NCBI GenBank assembly: GCA_964389805.1
Contig: CAYMFU010000131.1
Span: forward strand, 1-64,000
From: JAGTVG01 sp964389805
GTDB lineage: Bacteria; Bacteroidota; Bacteroidia; Cytophagales; Cyclobacteriaceae
Direction: 5' to 3'
Length of the DNA stretch: 64,000 nt
Positions 18,881 through 27,642 of this stretch are shown piece by piece. Numbering within the stretch: the first letter of the stretch is position 1; each line of letters begins with the position of its first letter. The position numbers were made by a program, and so were the translations under genes. The notes under the pieces are model-generated. The model ran no database searches, was not told where the DNA came from, and saw only the letters and a program-made list of their open reading frames with translations.

Positions 18881-20003
18881 CGTTCAATTGCAGAAATTTC
18901 TCAGCTTCACTTTTTACAGGAACATAAGGATCAGTTTTTAAGGCCAGCTTATAATACTTTCTGGCATTTTTATCATCATCCTGATCAATTGCAATCCTAG
19001 CCATACCCGTATATATCAAACTCAAGTAATGGTTATCATCTCTCCCCATCTCCTCATATTTTTCAAGTGCTATTCTAAGATAATACCTGGCCGCTTCTAT
19101 CTTATCAAGTTGTTCTGAGATTAACCCGGAAAACAAATTTCCAGCCATTTGATAGTAGGTATTATTGTGGTTTATCAGTGAATCGATCATATCTCTGGAT
19201 ATAGTGTCATTGTTATTATTATAGATCAAAGATTCAATATATAAACATTTAAACTTGTAATTGCCTGGAAAACGGTCGACAAGAATTTGTGTATAGGGTA
19301 ATGCCATATCTGGTTTATTCTCATATCTGAGGTATATATGAAAAAGATAAATGAAGGCTTCGCGTTGCATGAACACGCCCTCTTCTGTAGCTACCTTTAA
19401 TTGTTCGAGACCCATATCCATATCACCGCTCATAAATACCCATAAAAATGTCTTATAAAATGGATGCAATTCAGGAAATTTCTCCCGATAATAATTATAT
19501 ACGCCACTCGAAAAATAAAAATCCGGGAACTTTTCTTTAAGTGTAAATCCTAGCTTTAATGAATTATAAGCTTTTTTCGCAGATCCTACCGCTTTCATCC
19601 GCTGCCCAACACTATTATAAAAATCTGCAAGGAGGCCATATCCCGCCATTATATAAAATTCTCCTTCTTCCTTCAAGTCCTCATTTTCCTGAAATGGTTC
19701 AGCCAGTTCAATAGCTGTTTCCAACTCTTTCAGGTATTCAATATATGGATCGGTATCTTCTTTAAAGGGTCTATCCCTCCAGTAAAGGATCATTGATCTT
19801 AGTAAATGATTCGCCGGATGATTTCCAAGCTGGTTTTCCAGGGTATCTATTTCCAGATAGGCAGTATCAAATTCAAAATTATAAATATGATCTATAGCCC
19901 TGTTCATGCGGTCGATCAGCATGCTGTCTTCAAGTAAAAATTCTTGAGCAATGGAATTAGAAATATTGGTCGTAATCAATAAAAATATTAGAACAAGTTT
20001 CAT
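18870..20003 (-). CDS. Secreted tetratricopeptide-like protein
   Basis: 377 residues. A signal peptide (residues 1-19, ending SIAQ) is followed by an all-helical protein with TPR-like helical pairs, for instance NHLLRSMILYWRD, KNARKYYKLALKTDPYVPVK near the C terminus and AARYYLRIALEKYEEMG. Such proteins usually scaffold periplasmic or outer-membrane assemblies. No specific family is recognised and nothing in the neighbourhood points to a partner. It lies between a DMT-type transporter and yigZ on the same strand. Confidence 0.75.
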   Translation of the reverse strand: MKLVLIFLLITTNISNSIAQEFLLEDSMLIDRMNRAIDHIYNFEFDTAYLEIDTLENQLGNHPANHLLRSMILYWRDRPFKEDTDPYIEYLKELETAIELAEPFQENEDLKEEGEFYIMAGYGLLADFYNSVGQRMKAVGSAKKAYNSLKLGFTLKEKFPDFYFSSGVYNYYREKFPELHPFYKTFLWVFMSGDMDMGLEQLKVATEEGVFMQREAFIYLFHIYLRYENKPDMALPYTQILVDRFPGNYKFKCLYIESLIYNNNNDTISRDMIDSLINHNNTYYQMAGNLFSGLISEQLDKIEAARYYLRIALEKYEEMGRDDNHYLSLIYTGMARIAIDQDDDKNARKYYKLALKTDPYVPVKSEAEKFLQLNDEG

Positions 20004-20012
20004 AAATACGTA

Positions 20013-20909
20013 TTACGAAAAATACAAAATAATATCTTGATAGGAAATTAGAAATATAGCAATTATGGCCAGGACCATTCCAATTATATTTGGTTTGATC
20101 AACTTTTCATTAAATATAAAGAAAGCGGCCATACTTGATGATACGATAATTCCAATATTCAGGATAGGATAAACTACTGCCCCGTTATTATTAAAACTTG
20201 ACAAGGTCAATAATAAGAAATAAAGACTGAAATAATTGGGGATTCCTAAATAGATTCCACCTAAAAGGTCTTTTTTATTGATTTTTTCTCTTCTAAGAAT
20301 TAAAATAATAGCACCTGAAATGAAGGCTGAAGCAAAAATGATAACAGGAAGTACAGGTTTTTGGGCAGAAGTGATCAGGAAGGCATTTATATAATTTAGT
20401 GAAGTATCGATAAGCCCCGTACTAAGAAAGACGAACGCAGGAATTAATAACAAGTACTTTCTGGTCCAGGTGAACTTTCCAGCGCCTTTTGGTCTGATTG
20501 AACATAAAATAATAGATGCAATTCCGAATATCAATCCAGTAAAATTGAAAATATCAAATTTTGTGCCCCCTAATTTCAAAACATAGATGCTGAAAATTAC
20601 GGGTATCAACATGGACATCTTTGAAGATATGGTTGCAACGGCTACATTATATTTCTGGGTAGTGATAGCCATTAGAAAAAATGTTAAAATAAACAGAGCT
20701 CCCAGAGCTATAGGAAATAAAATCCATGATTCAAAAAGGATAAATGTATTTTCTAATAAGATTCTGCCATAGAAAAAAATCCCGGTTAGAACACAAACCA
20801 GGTAATTGATCACAATAGCATTTAAGGTATTAATTCCCATCCTGGAATAGGACCTAAAAGAAAGAAATATCCCAATATTCATTATGATTGTCAGAATGAG
20901 GTATCCCAT
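20013..20909 (-). CDS. EamA/DMT-superfamily transporter-like membrane protein
   Basis: 298 residues with about ten hydrophobic segments in two repeated halves, the layout of drug/metabolite transporters. The second half ends with the typical PILNIGIIVSSSMAAFFIFNE and KPNIIGMVLAIIAIFLI segments. The substrate is unknown. It is first in a minus-strand group with the tetratricopeptide-like protein (9-bp gap) and yigZ, and divergent from the FemAB-like gene. Confidence 0.8.
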   Translation of the reverse strand: MGYLILTIIMNIGIFLSFRSYSRMGINTLNAIVINYLVCVLTGIFFYGRILLENTFILFESWILFPIALGALFILTFFLMAITTQKYNVAVATISSKMSMLIPVIFSIYVLKLGGTKFDIFNFTGLIFGIASIILCSIRPKGAGKFTWTRKYLLLIPAFVFLSTGLIDTSLNYINAFLITSAQKPVLPVIIFASAFISGAIILILRREKINKKDLLGGIYLGIPNYFSLYFLLLTLSSFNNNGAVVYPILNIGIIVSSSMAAFFIFNEKLIKPNIIGMVLAIIAIFLISYQDIILYFS

Positions 20910-20988
20910 TGGTACTAAATAATCGAATTCTCATAAACAATGATTATAAATCTTGTATTTTTATATTATCAGGAATCTATAATTCTAT

Positions 20989-21942
20989 TTGAGCAAAATT
21001 TTGAGTGCTAAATTTGAATTTGTAATTGCAGAAGCCCTTCCGAGATTTGAATTTTCCGTTGAACAATGTCTATATAATTCACCGGAATATATAAGTCTGT
21101 GGAACGAATTTAACAATATTACTTTCCTAATTGTCAATTCAGAAAAGCGGAAAATCGCTGCCCGGATCAATTTTCAGATTAAAGAAACTACAGCGGTCAG
21201 CATAACCACAGCACCATTTGGTTCTCTTTCCATCTCTCAGGGTGTTGATTTTGAGACTTTAAGTGATTTCATGGATTATATAGAAACTCATTTACGGTCA
21301 AAAGGTATCCGGGAAATAATAATCAAACACTATCCGGGAATTTATTATCCGGAATCATTTGAAAAGGTAATTTCTACACTTGCTTTGAATGGATATAAGA
21401 CATCATTGATTGACCTAAATCAGATCATAAAGATATCTAATGATCCATTTGAATCGCTCATACACCCGATGGAGCTTAGGAACCTGAACAAATCTAAAAA
21501 AACTGGTATCATATTTACTAAACATTCAAACACTGAAGCTGAAATGGTGTTTAATGCTATAGAAACTTTCAGAAACGATAGAAAGATTCCTGTAAATATA
21601 GATTTTAACTCCCTTATGCGTTTAATTGATAAATTCCCTTATCATTATAAATTCTTTTCTGCATCGATGGAAGATGAAATGGTGTCTGCTACAATTTGTG
21701 TTAAGGTGAAAGATTCGATTCTATATAATTTTTTACCCGCCCATAACAGCGCCTACAATAAGTTTAGCCCTTTAATATTTTTATTGGAACAGGTTTATAA
21801 ATATGCATCAGGCCATAAGATGAAATATATTGATCTGGGTGTTTCTTCTGTTAATAATAAACCTCAGATGGGTCTTATCAGGTTTAAAGAAAGACTTGGC
21901 AGCAAATCCGTCAGTAAGCTTACTTTTCTAAAAGAAATTTGA
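20989..21942 (+). CDS. FemAB/GNAT-like acyltransferase
   Basis: About 317 residues. No ATG is available: an in-frame TAA at 20980 limits the start, so TTG at 20989 or TTG at 21001 must be used. The C-terminal half fits the FemAB-type GNAT fold: MVFNAIETFRNDRKIPVN, ISA-like FFSASMEDEMVSATICVKV, YNFLPAHNSAYNKFSPLIFLL and KYIDLGVSSVNNKPQMGLIRFKERLG. Such enzymes join amino-acyl or acyl groups to cell-surface glycans. The next two genes encode a flippase and a glycosyltransferase, so modification of a surface polysaccharide is the best guess. Confidence 0.7.
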   Translation: MSKILSAKFEFVIAEALPRFEFSVEQCLYNSPEYISLWNEFNNITFLIVNSEKRKIAARINFQIKETTAVSITTAPFGSLSISQGVDFETLSDFMDYIETHLRSKGIREIIIKHYPGIYYPESFEKVISTLALNGYKTSLIDLNQIIKISNDPFESLIHPMELRNLNKSKKTGIIFTKHSNTEAEMVFNAIETFRNDRKIPVNIDFNSLMRLIDKFPYHYKFFSASMEDEMVSATICVKVKDSILYNFLPAHNSAYNKFSPLIFLLEQVYKYASGHKMKYIDLGVSSVNNKPQMGLIRFKERLGSKSVSKLTFLKEI

Positions 21943-21949
21943 TAAATAA

Positions 21950-23191
21950 ATGATTGATTTTATAAAAAAATCTACCTGGTCATTTTCCTCCATAATTATA
22001 AAATCAATATGCTCACTGGCAACCAATAAATTGTTTGCAATATATTTCGGAACAACCGGGATTACATTACTGGCACACTTCCAGAATCTAATAAGTTTGA
22101 TCACTCAGGTACCTAATGATGGCATCAACAGGGGAATTATAAAATATTGGTCAGAGGGGGATATATCTCATCTGCAAAAACAAAAATATTTCAAGGCAGG
22201 ATTTATATTAAATTTTGGAGTACTTGCAATATCCCTTACTTTGATTTATCTATTCCGGTCTTATTTTTTCCGGGAATTTAACTTTAGCTTCAGTAGTACG
22301 ATGATAATTCTTTCGATTATTGGCATAGTGCTTTATATAGTTCATTTATTTCTCCTTTCCATCATTCTTTCCTTTCAACGAATTAAGGTATATGCTATAA
22401 TCAATGCTCTTGGATCCATACTGGTGGTAATTGTCATTCTAATTGTCGCCCCAAAAAGAAATTTAAACTATGCTCTTTTATTTTACATATTGGCACAAAG
22501 TATGGCAGTTGTATTTTCACTTGTTTATGGATTTCTGAATGGAATATTATTGCCCCTGACGGGTCGGATATCAATGAAAGACTATGGAAAGCTCGGTGAA
22601 TTTATCTTAATGGCTCTTAGTATACTGTTTTTTGGCAAGGTGACGGATTTTATTATCCGGGATTATGCCATTCAGTCATTTGGGATGCTTCACACCGGAC
22701 TCTGGCAATCAATAGTAAAACTATCAGACGGATACATGATGTTGTTTATCAATACAGTAGGGATCGTTTATTACCCGCAGGTATCTTCCTTGATCTTAAA
22801 TACAGACCATTTACGCCAGTATTTGCGGGATGTACTCAAGATCGTAATTATTATCAGTGCCATAGGCCTCGTCCTGATATATATCCTTCGGAAACCTTTA
22901 TTGATTCTATTATATAACAGGGAATTCGTACCTGCCGGGGACTTAATGCCTTTACAATTCGTTGGAGATTTTTTCTGCATAATTGCATACTTATTAACGT
23001 ATATCATCTCTGCCCAGGCAAGAACACGGACATTTATAATTCTACAAGCCGCCTCAGCTGTATTTTATCTATTTCTGGTCTACCTACTGTCATCCAGCCT
23101 GGGGATAGAAGGCATTCCCGCGGCTCATGCTGTCAGATACTTTGTTTTAGTAATAATTCTAATAATTTTGAACAAACGTATTATCTTCTAA
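21950..23191 (+). CDS. Wzx-like polysaccharide flippase (O-antigen translocase type)
   Basis: 413 residues with about twelve hydrophobic segments. The N terminus resembles WzxE/O-antigen translocases: STWSFSSIIIKSICSLATNKLFAIYFG and FQNLISLITQVPNDGINRGIIKY. Such proteins of the MOP superfamily flip undecaprenyl-linked glycans across the inner membrane. It begins 7 bp after the FemAB-like gene, and its stop codon overlaps the start of the glycosyltransferase by one base (TAATG), so the three form one operon. Confidence 0.85.
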   Translation: MIDFIKKSTWSFSSIIIKSICSLATNKLFAIYFGTTGITLLAHFQNLISLITQVPNDGINRGIIKYWSEGDISHLQKQKYFKAGFILNFGVLAISLTLIYLFRSYFFREFNFSFSSTMIILSIIGIVLYIVHLFLLSIILSFQRIKVYAIINALGSILVVIVILIVAPKRNLNYALLFYILAQSMAVVFSLVYGFLNGILLPLTGRISMKDYGKLGEFILMALSILFFGKVTDFIIRDYAIQSFGMLHTGLWQSIVKLSDGYMMLFINTVGIVYYPQVSSLILNTDHLRQYLRDVLKIVIIISAIGLVLIYILRKPLLILLYNREFVPAGDLMPLQFVGDFFCIIAYLLTYIISAQARTRTFIILQAASAVFYLFLVYLLSSSLGIEGIPAAHAVRYFVLVIILIILNKRIIF

Positions 23192-24111
23192 TGTCATCGC
23201 CATTAATCACCATAATCTGTATAAGCCATAACCATGAAAAGTATCTTTCGGAAGCTGTAAACTCCGTAATAAATCAATCTTACCAAAATATAGAGACCAT
23301 AATCGTGGATAATGGAAGTCGTGATGATTCTCAAAAACTCATCAAGAAACTAGCCTCAGATCATCCGGGTATTAAAATGATTCTGTTGAATGAAAATTTG
23401 GGAAATTGTAGGGCATTTAATCTTGCTTTGGCAGAATCGGCAGGTGAATATATCATTGATCTTTCTGCTGATGATGTACTTCTCCCCGACCGGACAGAAG
23501 AAGGTTTAAATAGTTTTAAGGAATATGGCCAGGAATATGGCATAAACTTCACAGATGCTGTATATATTGATAATTCAGGTAAAATTTTAGGTCAGCATTA
23601 TAAAAGAGATGAAAAAGGGCAGCTTAAAGATCACGTACCGGAAGGAAATGTATATGCCGACTTATTGGCAAGATATTTTATTTGTACCCCTACTATGATG
23701 ATACGAAAATCCGTGTTTACTCAATTAGGGGGATATGACGAAAATTTAACCTACGAGGATTTTGATTTTTGGATCAGATCGGGGAAAATCACAAAATATT
23801 GTTACACAGACAAAATCCTTGTCAAAAAAAGGGTTTTAGAAAATTCTCTTTCCTCAAACCAATATAAACAAAATAGCAATATGTTAAGATCCACCTATCA
23901 GGTTTGCCTGAAGGCAGAAGAACTGAATGAATCTGAATCAGAAACAAAAGCTCTTTGCCAAAGAAGTAAATTTGAGTTCAGAAAAGCTTTTTTTTCATGG
24001 AATTTTCGGGAAGCTTATGGTTTTTCAACCATCCTGATCAGGAATTTGAAACCAGGAATTCAGCGTATGCTATTTTTTCTTATTAATGGCTTGTTAAAAC
24101 TCGCCCATTAA
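23191..24111 (+). CDS. Glycosyltransferase family 2
   Basis: 306 residues. The GT-A fold N terminus (ITIICISHNHEKYLSEAVNS, VDNGSRDDSQ) and the metal/nucleotide-binding DLSADDVLLP region are typical of GT2. A positively charged helical C terminus probably associates with the membrane. It should add one sugar from a nucleotide donor to the glycan handled by the preceding flippase; donor and acceptor cannot be read from the sequence. It is the last gene of this small cluster and converges with rsgA. Confidence 0.88.
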   Translation: MSSPLITIICISHNHEKYLSEAVNSVINQSYQNIETIIVDNGSRDDSQKLIKKLASDHPGIKMILLNENLGNCRAFNLALAESAGEYIIDLSADDVLLPDRTEEGLNSFKEYGQEYGINFTDAVYIDNSGKILGQHYKRDEKGQLKDHVPEGNVYADLLARYFICTPTMMIRKSVFTQLGGYDENLTYEDFDFWIRSGKITKYCYTDKILVKKRVLENSLSSNQYKQNSNMLRSTYQVCLKAEELNESESETKALCQRSKFEFRKAFFSWNFREAYGFSTILIRNLKPGIQRMLFFLINGLLKLAH

Positions 24112-24155
24112 ATATAAGAAAATCCCTTTATTATTTAATATTCAGAGAAGATATA

Positions 24156-25079
24156 TCAACGCCGGTTATCATCGTCAATGATCATACTTACATAACTGTC
24201 GTATCTGGTCTCAGATATTTCCTCACGCTCCAGGGCATCCAAAATAACACATCCCGGTTCGTTGATGTGCAGACAGTTCTTAAATTTGCACTCGCCCAAT
24301 TTATCCCTCATCTCAGGGAAATAATGACTTATCTCCCATGATTCCATATCAATCAAACCAAGTTCCTTTATTCCTGGGGTGTCAATAACATAGGTGTTCT
24401 CTTCAAGTTCTATCATCTGGGCAAATGTAGTCGTATGCTTTCCTTTATTGGCAAAATTCGAGATCACATCAGTCGGCAACTGAAGGTCAGGATTTATCCG
24501 GTTTAAAATAGTGGATTTCCCTACACCTGAGTGCCCTGACATGAGTGATTTCCGGCCAGTTAACCATGATTTTACTACATCCAGATCTTTGTCCTTTTCA
24601 GCTGAGATCAGGATATTTTCATACCCGATCTCATCATAAACTCTGGACAGATAGTCATGCAGATCTTTCAACGCATCATTAAGAAGATCTGATTTATTGA
24701 AAATAATTTTGGCTGGTATCCTGAAAGAATCGGCTGATACTAGGTACCTGTCAATAAATCCCACCGAAGTTCTGGGGTAGGTAAGACTTGCTACCAGTAA
24801 GGCTTGATCAATATTGGCTGCAATAATATGTCCCTGGCTTGATTTTTTAATAGATTTCCTTATAATATAATTGGTTCTAGGTAATATTTCATATATGATC
24901 CCCTCCTCATGCTGATCGATAGAAAATCTGACCTGATCCCCTACGGCTATGGGATTGGTGGTCTTTATCCCCTTCAGTTTTAACTTACCTCTCAACCTGC
25001 ATCGAAACAATTCACCAGATTCAGATTTAACATCATACCATGATCCTGTAGATTTTAATACCAAGCCCTCTATGCTCAT
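24156..25079 (-). CDS. rsgA: Ribosome small-subunit-dependent GTPase A
   Basis: 307 residues. It has an N-terminal OB domain (TGSWYDVKSESGELFRCRLRG) and a circularly permuted GTPase domain with G4 IIFNKSD, G1 GHSGVGKST and G3 DTPGIKELG. The C-terminal zinc subdomain keeps its ligands (CKFKNCLHINEPGC). RsgA tests late 30S maturation and releases RbfA. It overlaps the upstream waaA stop by 4 bp (ATGA). Unlike several other proteins here, its zinc site is intact. Confidence 0.95.
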   Translation of the reverse strand: MSIEGLVLKSTGSWYDVKSESGELFRCRLRGKLKLKGIKTTNPIAVGDQVRFSIDQHEEGIIYEILPRTNYIIRKSIKKSSQGHIIAANIDQALLVASLTYPRTSVGFIDRYLVSADSFRIPAKIIFNKSDLLNDALKDLHDYLSRVYDEIGYENILISAEKDKDLDVVKSWLTGRKSLMSGHSGVGKSTILNRINPDLQLPTDVISNFANKGKHTTTFAQMIELEENTYVIDTPGIKELGLIDMESWEISHYFPEMRDKLGECKFKNCLHINEPGCVILDALEREEISETRYDSYVSMIIDDDNRR

Positions 25080-26317
25080 GATAAGATTGTCTTTAAATTT
25101 ACCAAAATGGCATTAGTAGAACCGAGATTCTCATTAACATATAATCTGCTGGCATGGCGGGCTCTGGTATAAAATGCTTCATCCATGAGCAAATCATTCA
25201 TTACCCGCTTAAGCATAATTGGATCAGAAACTTCAAATGCACCCCCTCCTTTTATTAAAGCCTGGACCTCATGATATTTTTTATTCAATTTGCCTTTGCC
25301 TATTATTACGGGCTTACCGTAAGTTGCGGGTTCCAATATATTATGTAATCCCTCACCAAATGCTCCTCCTACGTATGTAATATCTGCATATTTATAAATG
25401 GAGGATAACATACCAATATTGTCAATGATAAGTACTTGAGCATCCTCTAATCCATTGCCAATATTACTATATCTTAGAGTTTTTACTTGTATTTTTTCTT
25501 CAATATAGGTGATCTCTTCTTCGCTTATGTTATGTGGAGCGATTACAAATCTCAAATCATGATGATGCTTAATATACTGTATCCATAAATTTATATCTTT
25601 TGACCAGGTACTCCCCAGCACGACCAGGCGACAGTTTCCTTTAAAATCTTCAACGAATTTAAGTGGAGTGTGTTTCTTCAAAATTGTATTTACTCTGTCG
25701 AGTCGCGTATCGCCACTTATTATAGCATTCTCTAGCCCTACACTTTTCAATAATTCCAGCGTTTCCTCATTCTGAACAAAGAAAAAATGAAATTTACTAA
25801 GCATACGCCTGTAAAATGATCCATAAAACTTAAAAAATACCTGATCTGGCCGTAATATAGTAGATACCGAAAACACTGGAATATCTTTTTGATTGCATGC
25901 ATTTAAATAATGGTACCAGTATTCATATTTAATAAAAAAAACAGCCGCGGGATTTAAAACATCTAAAAGAGATTTGGCATTTGATTCAGTATCTTCCGGT
26001 AAATAAAAAATACCATCCGCAATTGGATTATCCTTTTGATACTCATATCCGGAAGGTGAAAAAAAAGAAACGAAACGCTGATATTGCGGATACATCTCTT
26101 GTATTGCTTCTATCAATGGCAGAGCTTGTTCGAACTCCCCTAATGAAGCACAATGGAACCAGAGGTTTTTTTCTTCTTTAATCAGTTTATCTTCTATTGA
26201 ATTGAACGCCCGTTGTCTTCCGGCTATAAGGAGTTTTGCCTTGGCATTAAAATTTGAGTACACTAAAAGTAGCAGGTTAAATATACGATTCAGTATGTTG
26301 TATATAATGAGCCCCAT
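25076..26317 (-). CDS. waaA: 3-deoxy-D-manno-octulosonic acid (Kdo) transferase
   Basis: 413 residues from the ATG at 26317 (MGLIIYN). An N-terminal membrane anchor precedes a GT-B fold; conserved marks are WFHCASLGEFEQALPLIEAI, FIKYEYWYHYL, SGDTRLDRV and the donor-site GGAFGEGLHNILEP. It transfers Kdo from CMP-Kdo to lipid A precursor on the cytoplasmic face of the inner membrane, which shows the organism makes LPS. It forms a two-gene unit with rsgA and starts just downstream of the peroxiredoxin terminator. Confidence 0.94.
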   Translation of the reverse strand: MGLIIYNILNRIFNLLLLVYSNFNAKAKLLIAGRQRAFNSIEDKLIKEEKNLWFHCASLGEFEQALPLIEAIQEMYPQYQRFVSFFSPSGYEYQKDNPIADGIFYLPEDTESNAKSLLDVLNPAAVFFIKYEYWYHYLNACNQKDIPVFSVSTILRPDQVFFKFYGSFYRRMLSKFHFFFVQNEETLELLKSVGLENAIISGDTRLDRVNTILKKHTPLKFVEDFKGNCRLVVLGSTWSKDINLWIQYIKHHHDLRFVIAPHNISEEEITYIEEKIQVKTLRYSNIGNGLEDAQVLIIDNIGMLSSIYKYADITYVGGAFGEGLHNILEPATYGKPVIIGKGKLNKKYHEVQALIKGGGAFEVSDPIMLKRVMNDLLMDEAFYTRARHASRLYVNENLGSTNAILVNLKTILS

Positions 26318-26327
26318 GAATGGCAAA

Positions 26328-26358
26328 ATACAAAAATAATCCCGCCAGAAGCGGGATT
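26328..26358 (-). terminator. Terminator of the perR-peroxiredoxin operon
   Basis: Stem AATCCCGC / GCGGGATT (26338-26345 with 26351-26358) around a 5-nt loop, followed on the minus strand by ATTATTTTTG. It starts 13 bp after the peroxiredoxin stop. The plus-strand side also carries a T run, but no plus-strand gene ends here. Confidence 0.85.
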
Positions 26359-26370
26359 AAATATTTTTTT

Positions 26371-27000
26371 TTAGTGGGTCGACAGATAATCCGCTACCCC
26401 TGATGAAGTGGCTTTCATAGCATCCTTTCCTTCTTCCCAGTTCGCTGGACATACCACGCCATGTTCTAATGAGAAATGCCATGCATCTACAATTCTGAGC
26501 GTATCATCAATATTCCTGCCAAGTGAATCGAAATTTACATATTCATGACGGACAATTCCTTCTTTATCAATGAGGAATGTCCCCCTGTGTGCAACAGGTG
26601 CACCTTCAAAAACCAGTTCCCCTTCTTCATTATAATCATATTCGCCAGCCAAAACACCAAAGTTATCAGTTATGGTTTTGGAAGCATCTGCAACTATTGG
26701 ATAGGTTACTCCCTGGATCCCTCCCTGTTTTCTAGGCGTGTTTAACCATGCAACATGTGATTCAGCAGTATCTGTGGATACCGCAACAACAGCAACTCCC
26801 CTTTTTTCAAACTCAGGAAGTTTTTCCTGAAAGGCAAGTATCTCTGTAGGACAAACATAAGTGAAATCCTTAGGATAGAAAAAGAAAATTACTTCCTGCT
26901 TTCCTATAAATTGCTCAAGGGAATAATCTTCAACAATTTGATTCCCGTTGATAACGGCGTGCGCTTTAAATAATGGTGCTTTTTTACCTACTATTGACAT
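26371..27000 (-). CDS. 2-Cys peroxiredoxin (AhpC/Prx1 type)
   Basis: 209 residues. The peroxidatic cysteine is C50 in the FTYVCPTE motif and the resolving cysteine is C184 in HGVVCPANW, so this is a typical 2-Cys Prx that reduces H2O2 and organic peroxides. No AhpF-type reductase lies nearby; the thioredoxin gene 0.6 kb upstream is a plausible reductant. It begins 25 bp after the PerR-type regulator gene on the same strand and most likely shares its peroxide-controlled promoter. Confidence 0.95.
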   Translation of the reverse strand: MSIVGKKAPLFKAHAVINGNQIVEDYSLEQFIGKQEVIFFFYPKDFTYVCPTEILAFQEKLPEFEKRGVAVVAVSTDTAESHVAWLNTPRKQGGIQGVTYPIVADASKTITDNFGVLAGEYDYNEEGELVFEGAPVAHRGTFLIDKEGIVRHEYVNFDSLGRNIDDTLRIVDAWHFSLEHGVVCPANWEEGKDAMKATSSGVADYLSTH

Positions 27001-27025
27001 GTTCTTAATAATTTACTTTTGACAT

Positions 27026-27469
27026 TTATTTTATATGTATTTTTCTTTTAGGGTCAATTTTTTCAGCTTCAATCCTTAAACTTATCTTTCTAACTTTTAA
27101 ATTTCTGATTTCCTTGTCATCCATATACCTATTGATCAGTTCATTCAATGAATCATCTTTGAAATCAATAATTTCATTCGTTTTGGTAATGTAAATGTGA
27201 CTATGAGCTGCTGTCTCCCCATCGTATCGCATCAGTCCATCAGAAGTAGCTACCTTATGTATTAATCCGGCATTTACTAAACTTTCAAGGGTTTTATATA
27301 CGGTACCCAGGGAAATACTGGGATTAACTTTTTTCACATGCTTGTATACTTCTTCAGATGAAGGATGGTCCAAATGCTCATATAAAGTACTCAAAATAAC
27401 AATCCTCTGTTGCGTAGCTTTCAGCCCTGCTTCTTTGAGATTTTGAGCAATTTGATCAGTCGGCGACAT
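27026..27469 (-). CDS. perR: PerR-type peroxide regulator of the Fur family, without cysteines
   Basis: 147 residues. An N-terminal winged helix (QRIVILSTLYEHLDHPSSEEVY, SLGTVYKTLESLVNAGLI) is followed by a dimerisation domain. The regulatory metal ligands of B. subtilis PerR (H37, D85, H91, H93, D104) have exact counterparts H35, D83, H89, H91 and D102; the Asp at the last position is the PerR rather than Fur state. The protein has no cysteine, so the usual structural Zn(Cys)4 site is absent. It is followed by a peroxiredoxin gene and preceded by a perfect palindromic operator, all consistent with peroxide sensing and autoregulation. Confidence 0.88.
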   Translation of the reverse strand: MSPTDQIAQNLKEAGLKATQQRIVILSTLYEHLDHPSSEEVYKHVKKVNPSISLGTVYKTLESLVNAGLIHKVATSDGLMRYDGETAAHSHIYITKTNEIIDFKDDSLNELINRYMDDKEIRNLKVRKISLRIEAEKIDPKRKIHIK

Positions 27470-27492
27470 CTATATATAATAATTATTATTAA

Positions 27493-27509
27493 TTAGTAAT
27501 AATTACTAA
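27493..27509 (-). promoter_or_regulatory. Predicted PerR operator (perfect 17-bp palindrome)
   Basis: TTAGTAAT-A-ATTACTAA is an exact 8-1-8 inverted repeat. It is similar in layout to the 7-1-7 PerR box and lies 24 bp upstream of the perR start, just downstream of the -7 element, where a bound regulator would block initiation. Confidence 0.75.
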
Positions 27510-27517
27510 CAAAGATA
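27510..27517 (-). promoter_or_regulatory. -7 element of the perR-peroxiredoxin operon
   Basis: On the minus strand the sequence reads TATCTTTG, an exact TAnnTTTG match that directly abuts the palindromic operator. I see no good -33 TTG at normal spacing. Confidence 0.6.
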
Positions 27518-27587
27518 GAGCAATTGGATTTAAAAGTAAAGGATCTTGCATTAAAAAAAATTAAATATGGAATTTGAGAAAAGGTAT

Positions 27588-27638
27588 TGAATTAAAAAAA
27601 TCCCACTGGCCTGCCTATTGCAGGCAGGCCAGTGGGAT
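27588..27638 (-). terminator. Terminator of trxA with a 17-bp perfect stem
   Basis: Bases 27622-27638 and 27600-27616 are exact reverse complements around a 5-nt loop, followed on the minus strand by seven T. It starts 4 bp after the trxA stop. The stem is unusually long and GC-rich for this window. Confidence 0.92.
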
Positions 27639-27642
27639 AATA

